From contig URXV01000004.1 of NCBI GenBank assembly GCA_900551865.1, forward strand, positions 44,667 to 108,666: a DNA stretch of 64,000 nucleotides, in the 5' to 3' direction. Below the pieces are notes generated by a model. That model ran no database searches and was not told the DNA's origin. It worked only from the letters and a program-made list of their open reading frames with translations. The stretch is from an uncultured Rickettsiales bacterium. Its GTDB lineage: Bacteria > Pseudomonadota > Alphaproteobacteria > RF32 > CAG-239. Shown here piece by piece: positions 19,195 to 26,849 of the stretch (the first letter of the stretch is position 1; every line of letters starts with the position of its first letter). Both the position numbers and the translations under genes were made by a program.

Positions 19195-21276
19195 ATGCGT
19201 CCGAGTATTTTATATCCGCTGTTTGCTCCGATTGAAGGGCTGAAAGGAATTGGCGACAAATATGCCAAGTTGGTAAAAAATCTTTGCGGAGAAAAAGTTA
19301 TTGACGTTTTGTTTCATCTGCCGGCTTCTGTAGTCGACAGGACATGGATGCCGCCGCTCGTTTCGGCACAAAATGGCAGAATATGGACCGGGATTGTAAC
19401 TGTTACCGAACACCAGCCGCCGCAGACGCGCAAACATCCGTATCGGATTTACTGTACAGACGGCACGGCGGAGCTTGTATTGGTATTTTTTAAGGTATAT
19501 GCCGATTCGCTGGTAAAAAACTACCCCATTGGCGGCCAGCGTGCCATTAGCGGAAAATTGGAGTATTTTAACGGCCTCTGGCAAATGAGCCATCCTGATT
19601 ACTCCGTACCGGCGGCAATGCTGCCGCAGATAGCCCGGCAGGAACCGGTTTATCCGCTGACGGCCGGAGTTACCAATAAAATGGTCTGCCGGCTGGAAGA
19701 AGAGGCTCTGCAAAAGGTTCCGGAATTGCCGGAATGGCAGCTTCCGGAGTCGCTGGGAAATTTGGAATATATCAGCTTTAATGAGGCCTTACAGCGTGTG
19801 CACCATCCCCGGAGTCCTGCGGATTTGCTGCCGTCGTCGGCAGCCCGCCGCCGGCTGGCGTATGATGAGATATTGTCTAACCAGCTGGCTTTGGCCTTTA
19901 TTCGCCAAAAAGTACGGCAACAGAAAGGGCGGAGCTTTACAGGAACCGGCATACTGTATCAAAAAGTGCTGTCGGCGTTGCCGTTTGCGCTGACAGAGGC
20001 TCAGGAAGGGGCGCTTGCAGAAATTACGGCAGATCAGAATGCGCCGTATAAAATGCTGCGTCTGCTGCAAGGCGATGTCGGTTCCGGCAAAACGGTCGTT
20101 GCCCTGTTGAGTATGCTGAAAGTCGTGGAAGAGGGGGCGCAGACCGCACTTATGGCTCCGACGGAAATTCTGGCCAAACAGCATTATGAAACTATAAGCA
20201 CTCTTAGCGGTTCTGTCGGCATTCGGATAGGGCTTTTGACCGGAAAACTCAGGGCCAGAGAGAAAAAAGAAGTATATGCCAAGCTTGCCGCCGGAGAAAT
20301 TGACATACTTGTCGGCACGCATGCTTTGTTTACGGAAGACGTGGTATTCAAAGACCTGGGATACGTTGTTATTGACGAGCAGCATCGGTTTGGCGTCAAT
20401 CAGCGTCTGTCGCTTTCCTCTAAAGGGAGTTTATGTGATGTGCTTGTTATGACGGCAACGCCGATTCCGCGAAGCCTTCTGTTGACGGCGTACGGCGATA
20501 TGGACTATTCTAAAATCGGCGCGCTCCCGGCCGGGCGCAAACCGTCGCAGACTGTTGTTATGAATGTTAAAAAAATGCCGGACATTATTGCCGCCCTGCG
20601 GCGCAAATTGGATGAAGGAGCCCGCGCATACTGGGTCTGTCCGTTGGTTGAGGAGTCGGAAAAGTCGGATTTGGCCGCTGCTGCTGAACGCCATGAAATG
20701 CTGCAACAGTATTTTGGCAATAAGGTAGGCTTGATTCACGGCAAAATGAAAGAAACCGAAAAAGATGCTGTAATGGAAGAGTTTAAATCCGGAATCAAAA
20801 CGCTTTTAGTAGCAACGACAGTCATTGAGGTCGGCGTTAATGTGCCCGAGGCGACAATTATGATTATCGAACATGCCGAGCGATTTGGATTGGCGCAGCT
20901 GCATCAGCTGCGTGGTAGAATAAAACGAGGTTATGAGGCGGGAACATGTATCTTGCTGTATGCCTATCCGCTGAGCAATATTGCCAAAGAGCGTTTAAAT
21001 ATTATGAAACAGACCGAAGACGGCTTCTATATTGCCGAAAAAGATTTGGAACTTCGCGGCGGTGGGGAAATATTGGGCACCCGCCAGTCGGGGTTTACGC
21101 AATTTAAACTGGCGGATATGTCCTGTCATCAGGATTTGTTGCTTCGTGCCCGTGATGATGTGCAGAATATCTTAAAAAATGATTTTCGGCTGGAGACGCC
21201 CCGGGGACAGGCGTTAAAGGTGTTGTTATATCTTTTTGAACAAAATGAGGCGGTAAAGACATATCTTGCCGGTTAG
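19195..21276 (+). CDS. recG: ATP-dependent DNA helicase RecG
   Basis: This 693-residue branch-migration helicase remodels stalled forks and Holliday junctions. An N-terminal wedge/OB domain precedes the helicase core with Walker A GDVGSGKTVVA (near residue 295), the DEQH box (VVIDEQHRFGV), TATPIPRS and QLRGRIKRG. The end (FRLETPRGQALKVLLYLF) is typical. The ribosome binding site is weak. The stop codon is part of a short hairpin that may terminate transcription. Confidence 0.96.
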   Translation: MRPSILYPLFAPIEGLKGIGDKYAKLVKNLCGEKVIDVLFHLPASVVDRTWMPPLVSAQNGRIWTGIVTVTEHQPPQTRKHPYRIYCTDGTAELVLVFFKVYADSLVKNYPIGGQRAISGKLEYFNGLWQMSHPDYSVPAAMLPQIARQEPVYPLTAGVTNKMVCRLEEEALQKVPELPEWQLPESLGNLEYISFNEALQRVHHPRSPADLLPSSAARRRLAYDEILSNQLALAFIRQKVRQQKGRSFTGTGILYQKVLSALPFALTEAQEGALAEITADQNAPYKMLRLLQGDVGSGKTVVALLSMLKVVEEGAQTALMAPTEILAKQHYETISTLSGSVGIRIGLLTGKLRAREKKEVYAKLAAGEIDILVGTHALFTEDVVFKDLGYVVIDEQHRFGVNQRLSLSSKGSLCDVLVMTATPIPRSLLLTAYGDMDYSKIGALPAGRKPSQTVVMNVKKMPDIIAALRRKLDEGARAYWVCPLVEESEKSDLAAAAERHEMLQQYFGNKVGLIHGKMKETEKDAVMEEFKSGIKTLLVATTVIEVGVNVPEATIMIIEHAERFGLAQLHQLRGRIKRGYEAGTCILLYAYPLSNIAKERLNIMKQTEDGFYIAEKDLELRGGGEILGTRQSGFTQFKLADMSCHQDLLLRARDDVQNILKNDFRLETPRGQALKVLLYLFEQNEAVKTYLAG

Positions 21277-21295
21277 CCTTCTGGATAAAAGGCTA
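21274..21295 (+). terminator. Weak hairpin at the recG stop
   Basis: TAGCCTT (21274-21280, including the stop codon) pairs with AAGGCTA (21289-21295). Only scattered T residues follow, so termination is uncertain. Confidence 0.35.
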
Positions 21296-21341
21296 TAATT
21301 AGTTGGTTTTATTAAGAAATGTCAAACAAATATAACCGGGT

Positions 21342-21484
21342 TTGAAAGCTGCGGGATAATGCCTATATTAGCGGCGAAACGTTACATGCCTGAAAGTCAA
21401 ACGGCTGGAAGGCGGTAAAATAAGCCATAGCGGTGAATATACCGCACTGTTCATTAGCAGCTTTCAACTTCCAGTCATCTTTTT
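21342..21484 (+). ncRNA. Candidate structured RNA with H-type pseudoknot
   Basis: TTGAAAGCTGC (21342-21352) is perfectly complementary over 11 bp to GCAGCTTTCAA (21457-21467). The very next bases, CTTCCAG (21468-21474), pair with CTGGAAG (21405-21411), which lies inside the first loop. The two stems therefore cross and abut, as in a coaxially stacked pseudoknot. A GCGGT/ACCGC hairpin lies inside, and ATCTTTTT follows the second stem. No coding frame fits the 400-bp gap. I cannot assign a known RNA family; 6S-like or riboswitch roles are possible but unsupported. Confidence 0.45.
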
Positions 21485-21639
21485 AGAAAACTCTGTTATT
21501 GCCGGAAAAGTTTAATATTAGCGTATGGTTAGATAAAATGTCAGGGTAAGTTTAATAGACCGTTTTGAAATCTTAGCGAATATTTTACTAATCTATGCTC
21601 ATATTCAATATATAAATTGTTGCCCGTACTCGGTGTATG

Positions 21640-21671
21640 AAGCAACGGGAAATTTGCATAAAGCAACGGGA
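21640..21671 (+). repeat. Two direct copies of AAGCAACGGGA, 21 bp apart
   Basis: Identical 11-mers lie at 21640-21650 and 21661-21671, exactly two helical turns apart and just before the epimerase start at 21680. The second copy contains the likely ribosome binding site (GGGAG). They could be a binding site for a transcriptional regulator. The rest of the gap from 21485 to 21639 shows nothing else I can support. Confidence 0.5.
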
Positions 21672-21679
21672 GAAAAAGA

Positions 21680-22717
21680 ATGCCTTGTTACCTGATAACC
21701 GGTGGCGCCGGATTTTTTGGAACGGTTTTAAAACAGCACTTGCTGGAGCAGGGAGCCGAATGTGTCAGTATAGATTTGGAACCGGATTCGTTTCGGCATC
21801 CGCGTTTTACTGCTTATCAGGGAGATATAAATGATGACAGCCTTATGGAAAAGATATTCTCGGTGCATAAGCCCGAAGCAGTTTTTCATTGTGCCGCCTT
21901 GCTGGCACATGTCAAAAAGGATTTAAAACGCCTTTGGCATGCTAATGTGGACGGAACACGGAACGTTTATGATTTTGCCTTAAAATACGGCGTGAAGAAA
22001 ATAGTTTTTATTTCCAGCAATTGCTTGTGGGCAAAAAACTTTGATTCTCCCGTTACGGAAGATGAAGCGCCTAATCCTGTTGAAATATACGGAAAATCGA
22101 AGCTTGAAGGCGAAAAAATTTTGTTGTCCCAGCCCGATAAAATAAACAGCATCATCTTTCGCAGCCCGACGATAATGGACGAAGGGCGTCTGGGATTATT
22201 GGGCATCTTGTTTGAATTCATCGATGAAGGGCGGAAACTGCCGATGGTCGGCGATGGAACCAACCGCTACCAGTTTATTTATGCCAAAGATTTGGCGAAA
22301 GCCTGCGAATTGGCTCTTGCCGCGGATTATTCCGAAGTCTTTAATATCGGCGCAGATGAAGTCAAAAGCTTTAATGAAGTGTATCAGTACGTTATCGATA
22401 AGTCCGGTTCCGGTTCCCGGTTGTTTCATTTTCCGAAACTGCCGATGATATGGGCGATGAAGGTCTGTTTTTGGCTGGGAATTTCTCCTTTAGGGCCTTA
22501 CCAGTATAAAATGATTGCTTCCAATTTTATTTTTGATACTTCCAAAATAAAAGAAAAGTTAGGATTTTGTCCGACTTTGAAAAATGAAGAGATGCTTTTG
22601 CGGGCTTATGAGTTTTACCATCAAAATAAAAACGAAATCTTAAACCGCAAAGACGTTTCCGCACATAATTCAGTCGCCAAAATGGGTGTGATAAAAATTC
22701 TGAAATGGCTGATGTAA
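21680..22717 (+). CDS. NAD-dependent epimerase/dehydratase (extended SDR)
   Basis: This is a 345-residue Rossmann-fold protein of the extended SDR family, probably acting on a nucleotide sugar or related substrate. The cofactor motif is GGAGFFG, the catalytic motif is YGKSK, and the Asp pairing with the NAD ribose is in SIDLEPDS. A C-terminal hydrophobic stretch (MIWAMKVCFWLG) suggests membrane association, as seen in some polysaccharide and isoprenoid-modifying members. The substrate cannot be told from sequence. It is convergent with the broken acyltransferase gene, 1 bp away. Confidence 0.85.
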   Translation: MPCYLITGGAGFFGTVLKQHLLEQGAECVSIDLEPDSFRHPRFTAYQGDINDDSLMEKIFSVHKPEAVFHCAALLAHVKKDLKRLWHANVDGTRNVYDFALKYGVKKIVFISSNCLWAKNFDSPVTEDEAPNPVEIYGKSKLEGEKILLSQPDKINSIIFRSPTIMDEGRLGLLGILFEFIDEGRKLPMVGDGTNRYQFIYAKDLAKACELALAADYSEVFNIGADEVKSFNEVYQYVIDKSGSGSRLFHFPKLPMIWAMKVCFWLGISPLGPYQYKMIASNFIFDTSKIKEKLGFCPTLKNEEMLLRAYEFYHQNKNEILNRKDVSAHNSVAKMGVIKILKWLM

Positions 22718-22718
22718 A

Positions 22719-23478
22719 TCAGCTGCTGCGACGCAAATTATGTATAAAGCAGCAAAGTTTGTATGCTGTATAGGCAAATACATAATTTATGCCGAGCCAT
22801 TTTTCGTAGATGGCAACAAAAATTCCTAAGGAGAATTCCGGGATATGTCCAATGGCGTTGGCATACAGGCCGATACCGGTGCCACAGTATTTCATCCAGT
22901 ATAAGGCAATGAGAAGATAAGAAAAACAAATCAGAACAATATTGCTGATATCCTTTTGAATAAATTTGTACAGAAAAAGAAACAATAAGTAAAGCTGAAT
23001 AATCAGGGAAAAGAACCACCACGGCCCGCAAACCAGAAACAGCGTTTCCGGCGAAAGATTTGTTGTCAGGGACAATACGTACAAGACTGCTTTATAATTA
23101 ACTTTTGGTACAATAACAAGATACAGGCCGACACTGCATAAAAAAAAGCAGATAAATTTTTACAATATGCCGTCCGATAAATCTTATATTCCTCTCGGTA
23201 TGACGGTTTGCAAAAGATTTTGTCAAGCCGTATCCGCTAAGAAAAATGAACAGATAAACCCCGTAAAATCCCCAAAATGAAAATAAACAGTTTATAGCGT
23301 CAGGCCATGTAAAGTCCTGTAAAAAGCGTAAAAAATACATCGGGTAAAAATGCATTTCGTTTTCATAAGTTACAGGCGGCACCCAATGAAAAAAATTGTG
23401 CGACATAATGCACAATATTGCAAAGCCCTTCAAAAATAATGTCTGAACAGGGGTAAGATAACAATATTTAGAAATCAT
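22719..23478 (-). pseudogene. Acyltransferase-3 family membrane protein, frameshifted in an A/T homopolymer
   Basis: The first part (start 23478, overlapping the recX end by 11 bp) has the acyltransferase-3 features HNFFHW and FLSGYGL and several membrane helices. It runs out of frame at a run of 8 T on the coding strand (plus-strand A8, 23140-23147). Reading the tract as 7 T restores an uninterrupted frame into the second part, which continues with GPWWFFSLIIQLYLL and IGHIPEFSLGIF, further acyltransferase-3 features. The joined product would be about 250 residues, short for the family (usually over 330), so the C-terminus may also be lost. The break may be a decayed gene, a phase-variable switch, or a sequencing error in the homopolymer. 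Confidence 0.75.
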
Positions 23479-24010
23479 CACAGCCCTCATCTACAATTTC
23501 TTTAGCAATATCATAGTCAAATCCTGCCCGGATGAGTGTTCCGAGATCTTTTTGGCGGAAGTTTTTGCGTTCTTCTTCACCGTTTCTGAAACAGCCGATT
23601 TTTTTCTTTTGGGCAAAATTTAAGGCAGTATCTTTTTCCGAATAGTTTGCCTCTTCAAAAACTGAGGAAATGGTTTTCTCGTCAATGCCTTTTTGTTTTA
23701 ATTTTTGCTCAATATAGCGTTTGGGCTTTCCTGCATTCAGATACCCGTTGACTTTAAATTCGGCAAACCGTCTGTCATTAATAAAATTATGGCTCAAACA
23801 TTCATCTATGACCTCCTCCGCCCATTGATAGGCTTCAGAGGGATTATATTCTTTGTTTACGAAAGCATATTTGTCGATTCTTCGTTTTAATACCTGGCGC
23901 AGAGTTTCTTCAGAACTTTCAAAACGTTCAAGATAATACAGGGCTATATTGCGCAGCCTTGCTTTAGTGGGTGCTTTGGGGGCATTTTTTTTCGTTTTTT
24001 CTGTAAACAC
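23468..24010 (-). CDS. recX: Regulatory protein RecX
   Basis: This 180-residue helical-repeat protein modulates RecA filaments. It shows the family pattern ALYYLERFESSEETLRQVLKRR, then F-I-N-D-R-R-F-A and a third repeat near the C-terminus (DLGTLIRAGFDYDIAKEIV). It starts with GTG after AAAAGG. recA itself is not in the window. Confidence 0.88.
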   Translation of the reverse strand: MFTEKTKKNAPKAPTKARLRNIALYYLERFESSEETLRQVLKRRIDKYAFVNKEYNPSEAYQWAEEVIDECLSHNFINDRRFAEFKVNGYLNAGKPKRYIEQKLKQKGIDEKTISSVFEEANYSEKDTALNFAQKKKIGCFRNGEEERKNFRQKDLGTLIRAGFDYDIAKEIVDEGCDDF

Positions 24011-24080
24011 TTGAAAATTACCTTTTTATATACTAGCTTAACCGTAAGATATATCTTTAATTATATAGAGGAATAAAAAA

Positions 24081-25004
24081 TTGGCTAATAAAAATTTTGA
24101 TGAGTGCGTATCTTTTTTGATTGACAATGGGCTGTTTGTCGGCCGGATTTGCCGCTTGGAAAACGTGTTAAAGACAATTATTGCAAAACACGGGTACATG
24201 AAAAACGTTTCCGCCGCTTTGTCCGAAAGCACTGCCTTGGCCGTGCTTCTTGCCAATGCCCTGAAGTTTGAAGGGCTTTTTACGCTTCAGATGCAGGGAA
24301 ACGGGCCGGTATCGACTGTCGTCGTTGACGTAACATCGGACGGAAAGTTGCGCTCATGCACCAATTATGACAAAGAGCGCTTGGAGAAGGCTTTTGCCTT
24401 GCGCAAAAATGAGGGGGAAATAGAAGCAACGCCGCATCTGTTAGGGGAAGGAACGCTTGCTTTTACAATTGATGACGGCAAAAATAATTATCATCAGGGG
24501 GTTGTCGACCTGCAAGGAAAGACACTGGAGGAATGCGCTTTGCGCTATTTCAAACAGTCAGAGCAGATTGAAACGATGCTGCGGTTGTTTGTAGATGTTC
24601 CGGCGGAAGAGGATGGAGAATGGAAGGCGGGTGGCATTATCGTGCAGCGTATTCCTGAAATCGGCGGTAAAAATATTGATAAGGAGCAGCTGCCGGAACT
24701 TCGAAACGAAGCTGAAATTTTAATGAATTCGCTGACGGCTGAGGAATTGTTTGATGAAAATTTAAGCTTACAGGAAATACTGCACCGATTGTATCATGCC
24801 AACGGCTTATCCGTAACCAAGGATAACCATTATGAATTTTGTTGCCGGTGCAGCCGGGAGAAACTGCTGAAAACGCTGCGTGGATTTTCTGAAGATGACT
24901 TGGCCTCAATGCTGGACGAAAATTCAAAAATAACGGCAAAATGCGGTTTTTGCTCAGAAACGTATGAGTTTACGATTCCTGAGATTATGCAAAAACTCAA
25001 TTGA
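24081..25004 (+). CDS. hslO: Redox-regulated chaperone Hsp33
   Basis: This 307-residue holdase is activated by oxidation. The C-terminal zinc-binding switch carries CRC (in FCCRCSREK) and CGFC, the C-x-C and C-x-x-C pairs of the family. The N-terminal domain has QMQGNGPVSTVVVDVTSDGKLR. It starts with TTG, with GAGGAA 7 nt upstream; no better start is available in frame. It is divergent from recX with a 70-bp intergenic region. Confidence 0.94.
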   Translation: MANKNFDECVSFLIDNGLFVGRICRLENVLKTIIAKHGYMKNVSAALSESTALAVLLANALKFEGLFTLQMQGNGPVSTVVVDVTSDGKLRSCTNYDKERLEKAFALRKNEGEIEATPHLLGEGTLAFTIDDGKNNYHQGVVDLQGKTLEECALRYFKQSEQIETMLRLFVDVPAEEDGEWKAGGIIVQRIPEIGGKNIDKEQLPELRNEAEILMNSLTAEELFDENLSLQEILHRLYHANGLSVTKDNHYEFCCRCSREKLLKTLRGFSEDDLASMLDENSKITAKCGFCSETYEFTIPEIMQKLN

Positions 25005-25106
25005 TATAAAATCAGTATGATATTAAATAAGTATTAAACTTTTTTGTTTAAACTTTTGGCAAAAGACGGAAGTTTTTTGTTTGGACAACTAAAATGGAAG
25101 AGCCTG

Positions 25107-25724
25107 ATGAATAAATTGAGAAATATAGCGCTGATATTCAGCAGTTTGTTTTTGTTTTCGTGTACGTCAACCAGTGATATTGACGCTGTGCCGCTGAAAT
25201 ATTGCGAACCCAGGTTTCAAACCATGGCCCCGATTGAACTGAATGTTGAAAAAGTCGAAATAGTTTCTGAATTCATTCCGTCGTTTACGCGTCCGAATGT
25301 GGAACATCTGTTTCCTGTTTCGATTGAAAAAGCGGCAAAACTTTGGGCGGAAGACCGTCTTAAAGCTGACGGATTTTCCTCTAACCGTATAGCTGAATTT
25401 ATCATAAAAGATGCTTCTGTTACCGAAGAAGTCGAAAAATCGGAAGAGCTTTTGCAAAAAGACCGTCTGAAGTATCGTGCCAATTTGTCCGTAGTGCTGA
25501 AAATTACCGATAAGTCGAATTTGGCGGCAGCCGAAACGTCTATTGATGCTTGGCGCGAATTACGGATTCCTGTCGATACGAAAATCGCTGACAAGGAAAA
25601 ATACTGGAATGATATGGTTTATAAGCTGTTTGACGAATTTAACCGCCGGATGGAGCAAAATATAAACGAATATCTGAATATGTATGTAAAAAATAATTAC
25701 AGCATCAAAGAATATAAAGATTAA
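25107..25724 (+). CDS. Hypothetical lipoprotein
   Basis: This encodes 205 residues with a lipoprotein signal (MNKLRNIALIFSSLFLFSC; lipobox LFSC, Cys19). The mature part is a mixed alpha/beta protein with a stretch of charged helices and the pattern LWAEDRLKADGFSSNRIAEF. It follows hslO and probably shares its transcript. I do not recognise a functional family. The chosen ATG gives the lipoprotein signal; a longer in-frame start at 25044 does not. A terminator follows. Confidence 0.75.
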   Translation: MNKLRNIALIFSSLFLFSCTSTSDIDAVPLKYCEPRFQTMAPIELNVEKVEIVSEFIPSFTRPNVEHLFPVSIEKAAKLWAEDRLKADGFSSNRIAEFIIKDASVTEEVEKSEELLQKDRLKYRANLSVVLKITDKSNLAAAETSIDAWRELRIPVDTKIADKEKYWNDMVYKLFDEFNRRMEQNINEYLNMYVKNNYSIKEYKD

Positions 25725-25750
25725 GCATCCAAAAATAATCATACAACAAA

Positions 25751-25773
25751 GCGCCCCAAAAAGGGCGCCTTTT
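25751..25773 (+). terminator. Rho-independent terminator after the hslO-lipoprotein unit
   Basis: GCGCCC (25751-25756) and GGGCGC (25763-25768) form a GC-rich stem, followed by CTTTTT. Confidence 0.85.
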
Positions 25774-25802
25774 TATATCATATGTCAAAATCTTCCGACT
25801 CC

Positions 25803-25833
25803 AAATATGCTTCCGAAATTTGGAAGCATATTT
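25803..25833 (-). terminator. Perfect 12-bp hairpin, probable apaG terminator
   Basis: AAATATGCTTCC (25803-25814) pairs perfectly with GGAAGCATATTT (25822-25833) around a 7-nt loop, 25 bp beyond the apaG stop. There is no long T-run, so its direction is inferred from context. Confidence 0.5.
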
Positions 25834-25858
25834 ATCTGCGATAAATGATAATCTAAAC

Positions 25859-26260
25859 CTAATTCAAAACTCTTCCGTTGTCATTCGCAATTAAGCTCAA
25901 TACCGGCAGCCGAATATCTTTAATTTCATGCCTGCCGTTGGCTATTTTGCAGCTGCCGCATAAAACTGCGCTGGCCTTGGATGTGGCATAATCCTCAAAT
26001 TCGAAGACTTCTCCCGGTTCCAATTCGGGCAATTCGCCGCCAAATCCTTCGCTGGCGACTGAAACTTGGCGACCTTTGATGTCGGTAATAGAGATTTTTC
26101 TGCCCAGTAAACTAATTTTATCCGGGGAATTGTTTTCAATCCTCAAATAATATCCCCAGCAAAATTCATCCCCGACAGCTTTCTCATTTAACAACTCATT
26201 GTAAACGGAAATAACAATACCACTGTCGCGTTCTGTTGCAAAGTCATCGTTGCAGTACAT
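25859..26260 (-). CDS. apaG: ApaG family protein
   Basis: This 133-residue protein has an FN3-like fold. The conserved blocks are FCWGYYLRIEN, LLGRKISITD, GFGGELPELEPGE and the closing GSCKIANG, matching ApaG, which is linked to Ap4A turnover and Mg/Co phenotypes in other bacteria. It is slightly shorter at the C-terminus than usual. It has no operon partner here. Confidence 0.85.
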   Translation of the reverse strand: MYCNDDFATERDSGIVISVYNELLNEKAVGDEFCWGYYLRIENNSPDKISLLGRKISITDIKGRQVSVASEGFGGELPELEPGEVFEFEDYATSKASAVLCGSCKIANGRHEIKDIRLPVLSLIANDNGRVLN

Positions 26261-26386
26261 TTACAGATTCCCAAAAGTTTCTTTTCCGATGCAGCCGTCG
26301 TTTCGATATGGCAACACCTATGATTAATAAATAATTAACTTTTGAAAATCTGTAAAAGTGAATCTGCTTGTTTTCAACAGAAAGGA

Positions 26387-26755
26387 TTACTTAACGCGTC
26401 CGTAACTGTCTTCGAAACGAACGATATCCGCTTCATCCAAATTGTCTCCGGTTTGGATTTCGATAAACGTCAAAGGAACCTGCTGCGAGGTGTTTTTTAT
26501 CCTGTGTTTGGTTTTTACCGGAATGTAAACCGCTTCATCCTTATGTCTGTACAGGGTGTCTTCGCCCAAAACGACCATGGCTTCTCCGTCGACGATAATC
26601 CAATGTTCTGCACGGAAATTGTGCATTTGCAGCGAGAGGATTGCGTCCGGTTTTACCGTAATTTTCTTTACGCAGAAATTTTCGCCTGAATCCAAAACTT
26701 CCCAGGTTCCCCAAGGGCGGGAGTCATGGTCGCCCCGTTTGTAATTTGTTGTCAT
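26387..26755 (-). CDS. Stand-alone cupin of the mannose-6-phosphate isomerase type II family
   Basis: This 122-residue single-cupin protein corresponds to the C-terminal isomerase domain of bifunctional ManC/AlgA/XanB enzymes, without the guanylyltransferase domain. Typical features are RPWGTWEVLDSGENFCVKKI, LSLQMHNFRAEHW (metal-binding His and Glu), VYIPVKTKHRI and FIEIQTGD. It may interconvert mannose-6-phosphate and fructose-6-phosphate or bind another sugar. AAGGA precedes the ATG. No GDP-mannose genes lie beside it. Confidence 0.85.
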   Translation of the reverse strand: MTTNYKRGDHDSRPWGTWEVLDSGENFCVKKITVKPDAILSLQMHNFRAEHWIIVDGEAMVVLGEDTLYRHKDEAVYIPVKTKHRIKNTSQQVPLTFIEIQTGDNLDEADIVRFEDSYGRVK

Positions 26756-26849
26756 TATAATTTATCCTTTTCTAAAAAAATAATCTGGAATAAAAGAATA
26801 ATAAGTGGTATAAGAAAAAATACAAGCAAGAATTTACAAAGAGGGGATT

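Noticed and set aside
21342..21484. 6S RNA or tmRNA identity for the structured region
   Set aside because: The long closing stem is suggestive of 6S, but the crossing pairing and the absence of recognisable conserved bases do not fit either family.
22738..23031. 97-residue minus-strand frame within the acyltransferase region
   Set aside because: It overlaps the acyltransferase frame that carries the family motifs and has no recognisable content of its own.
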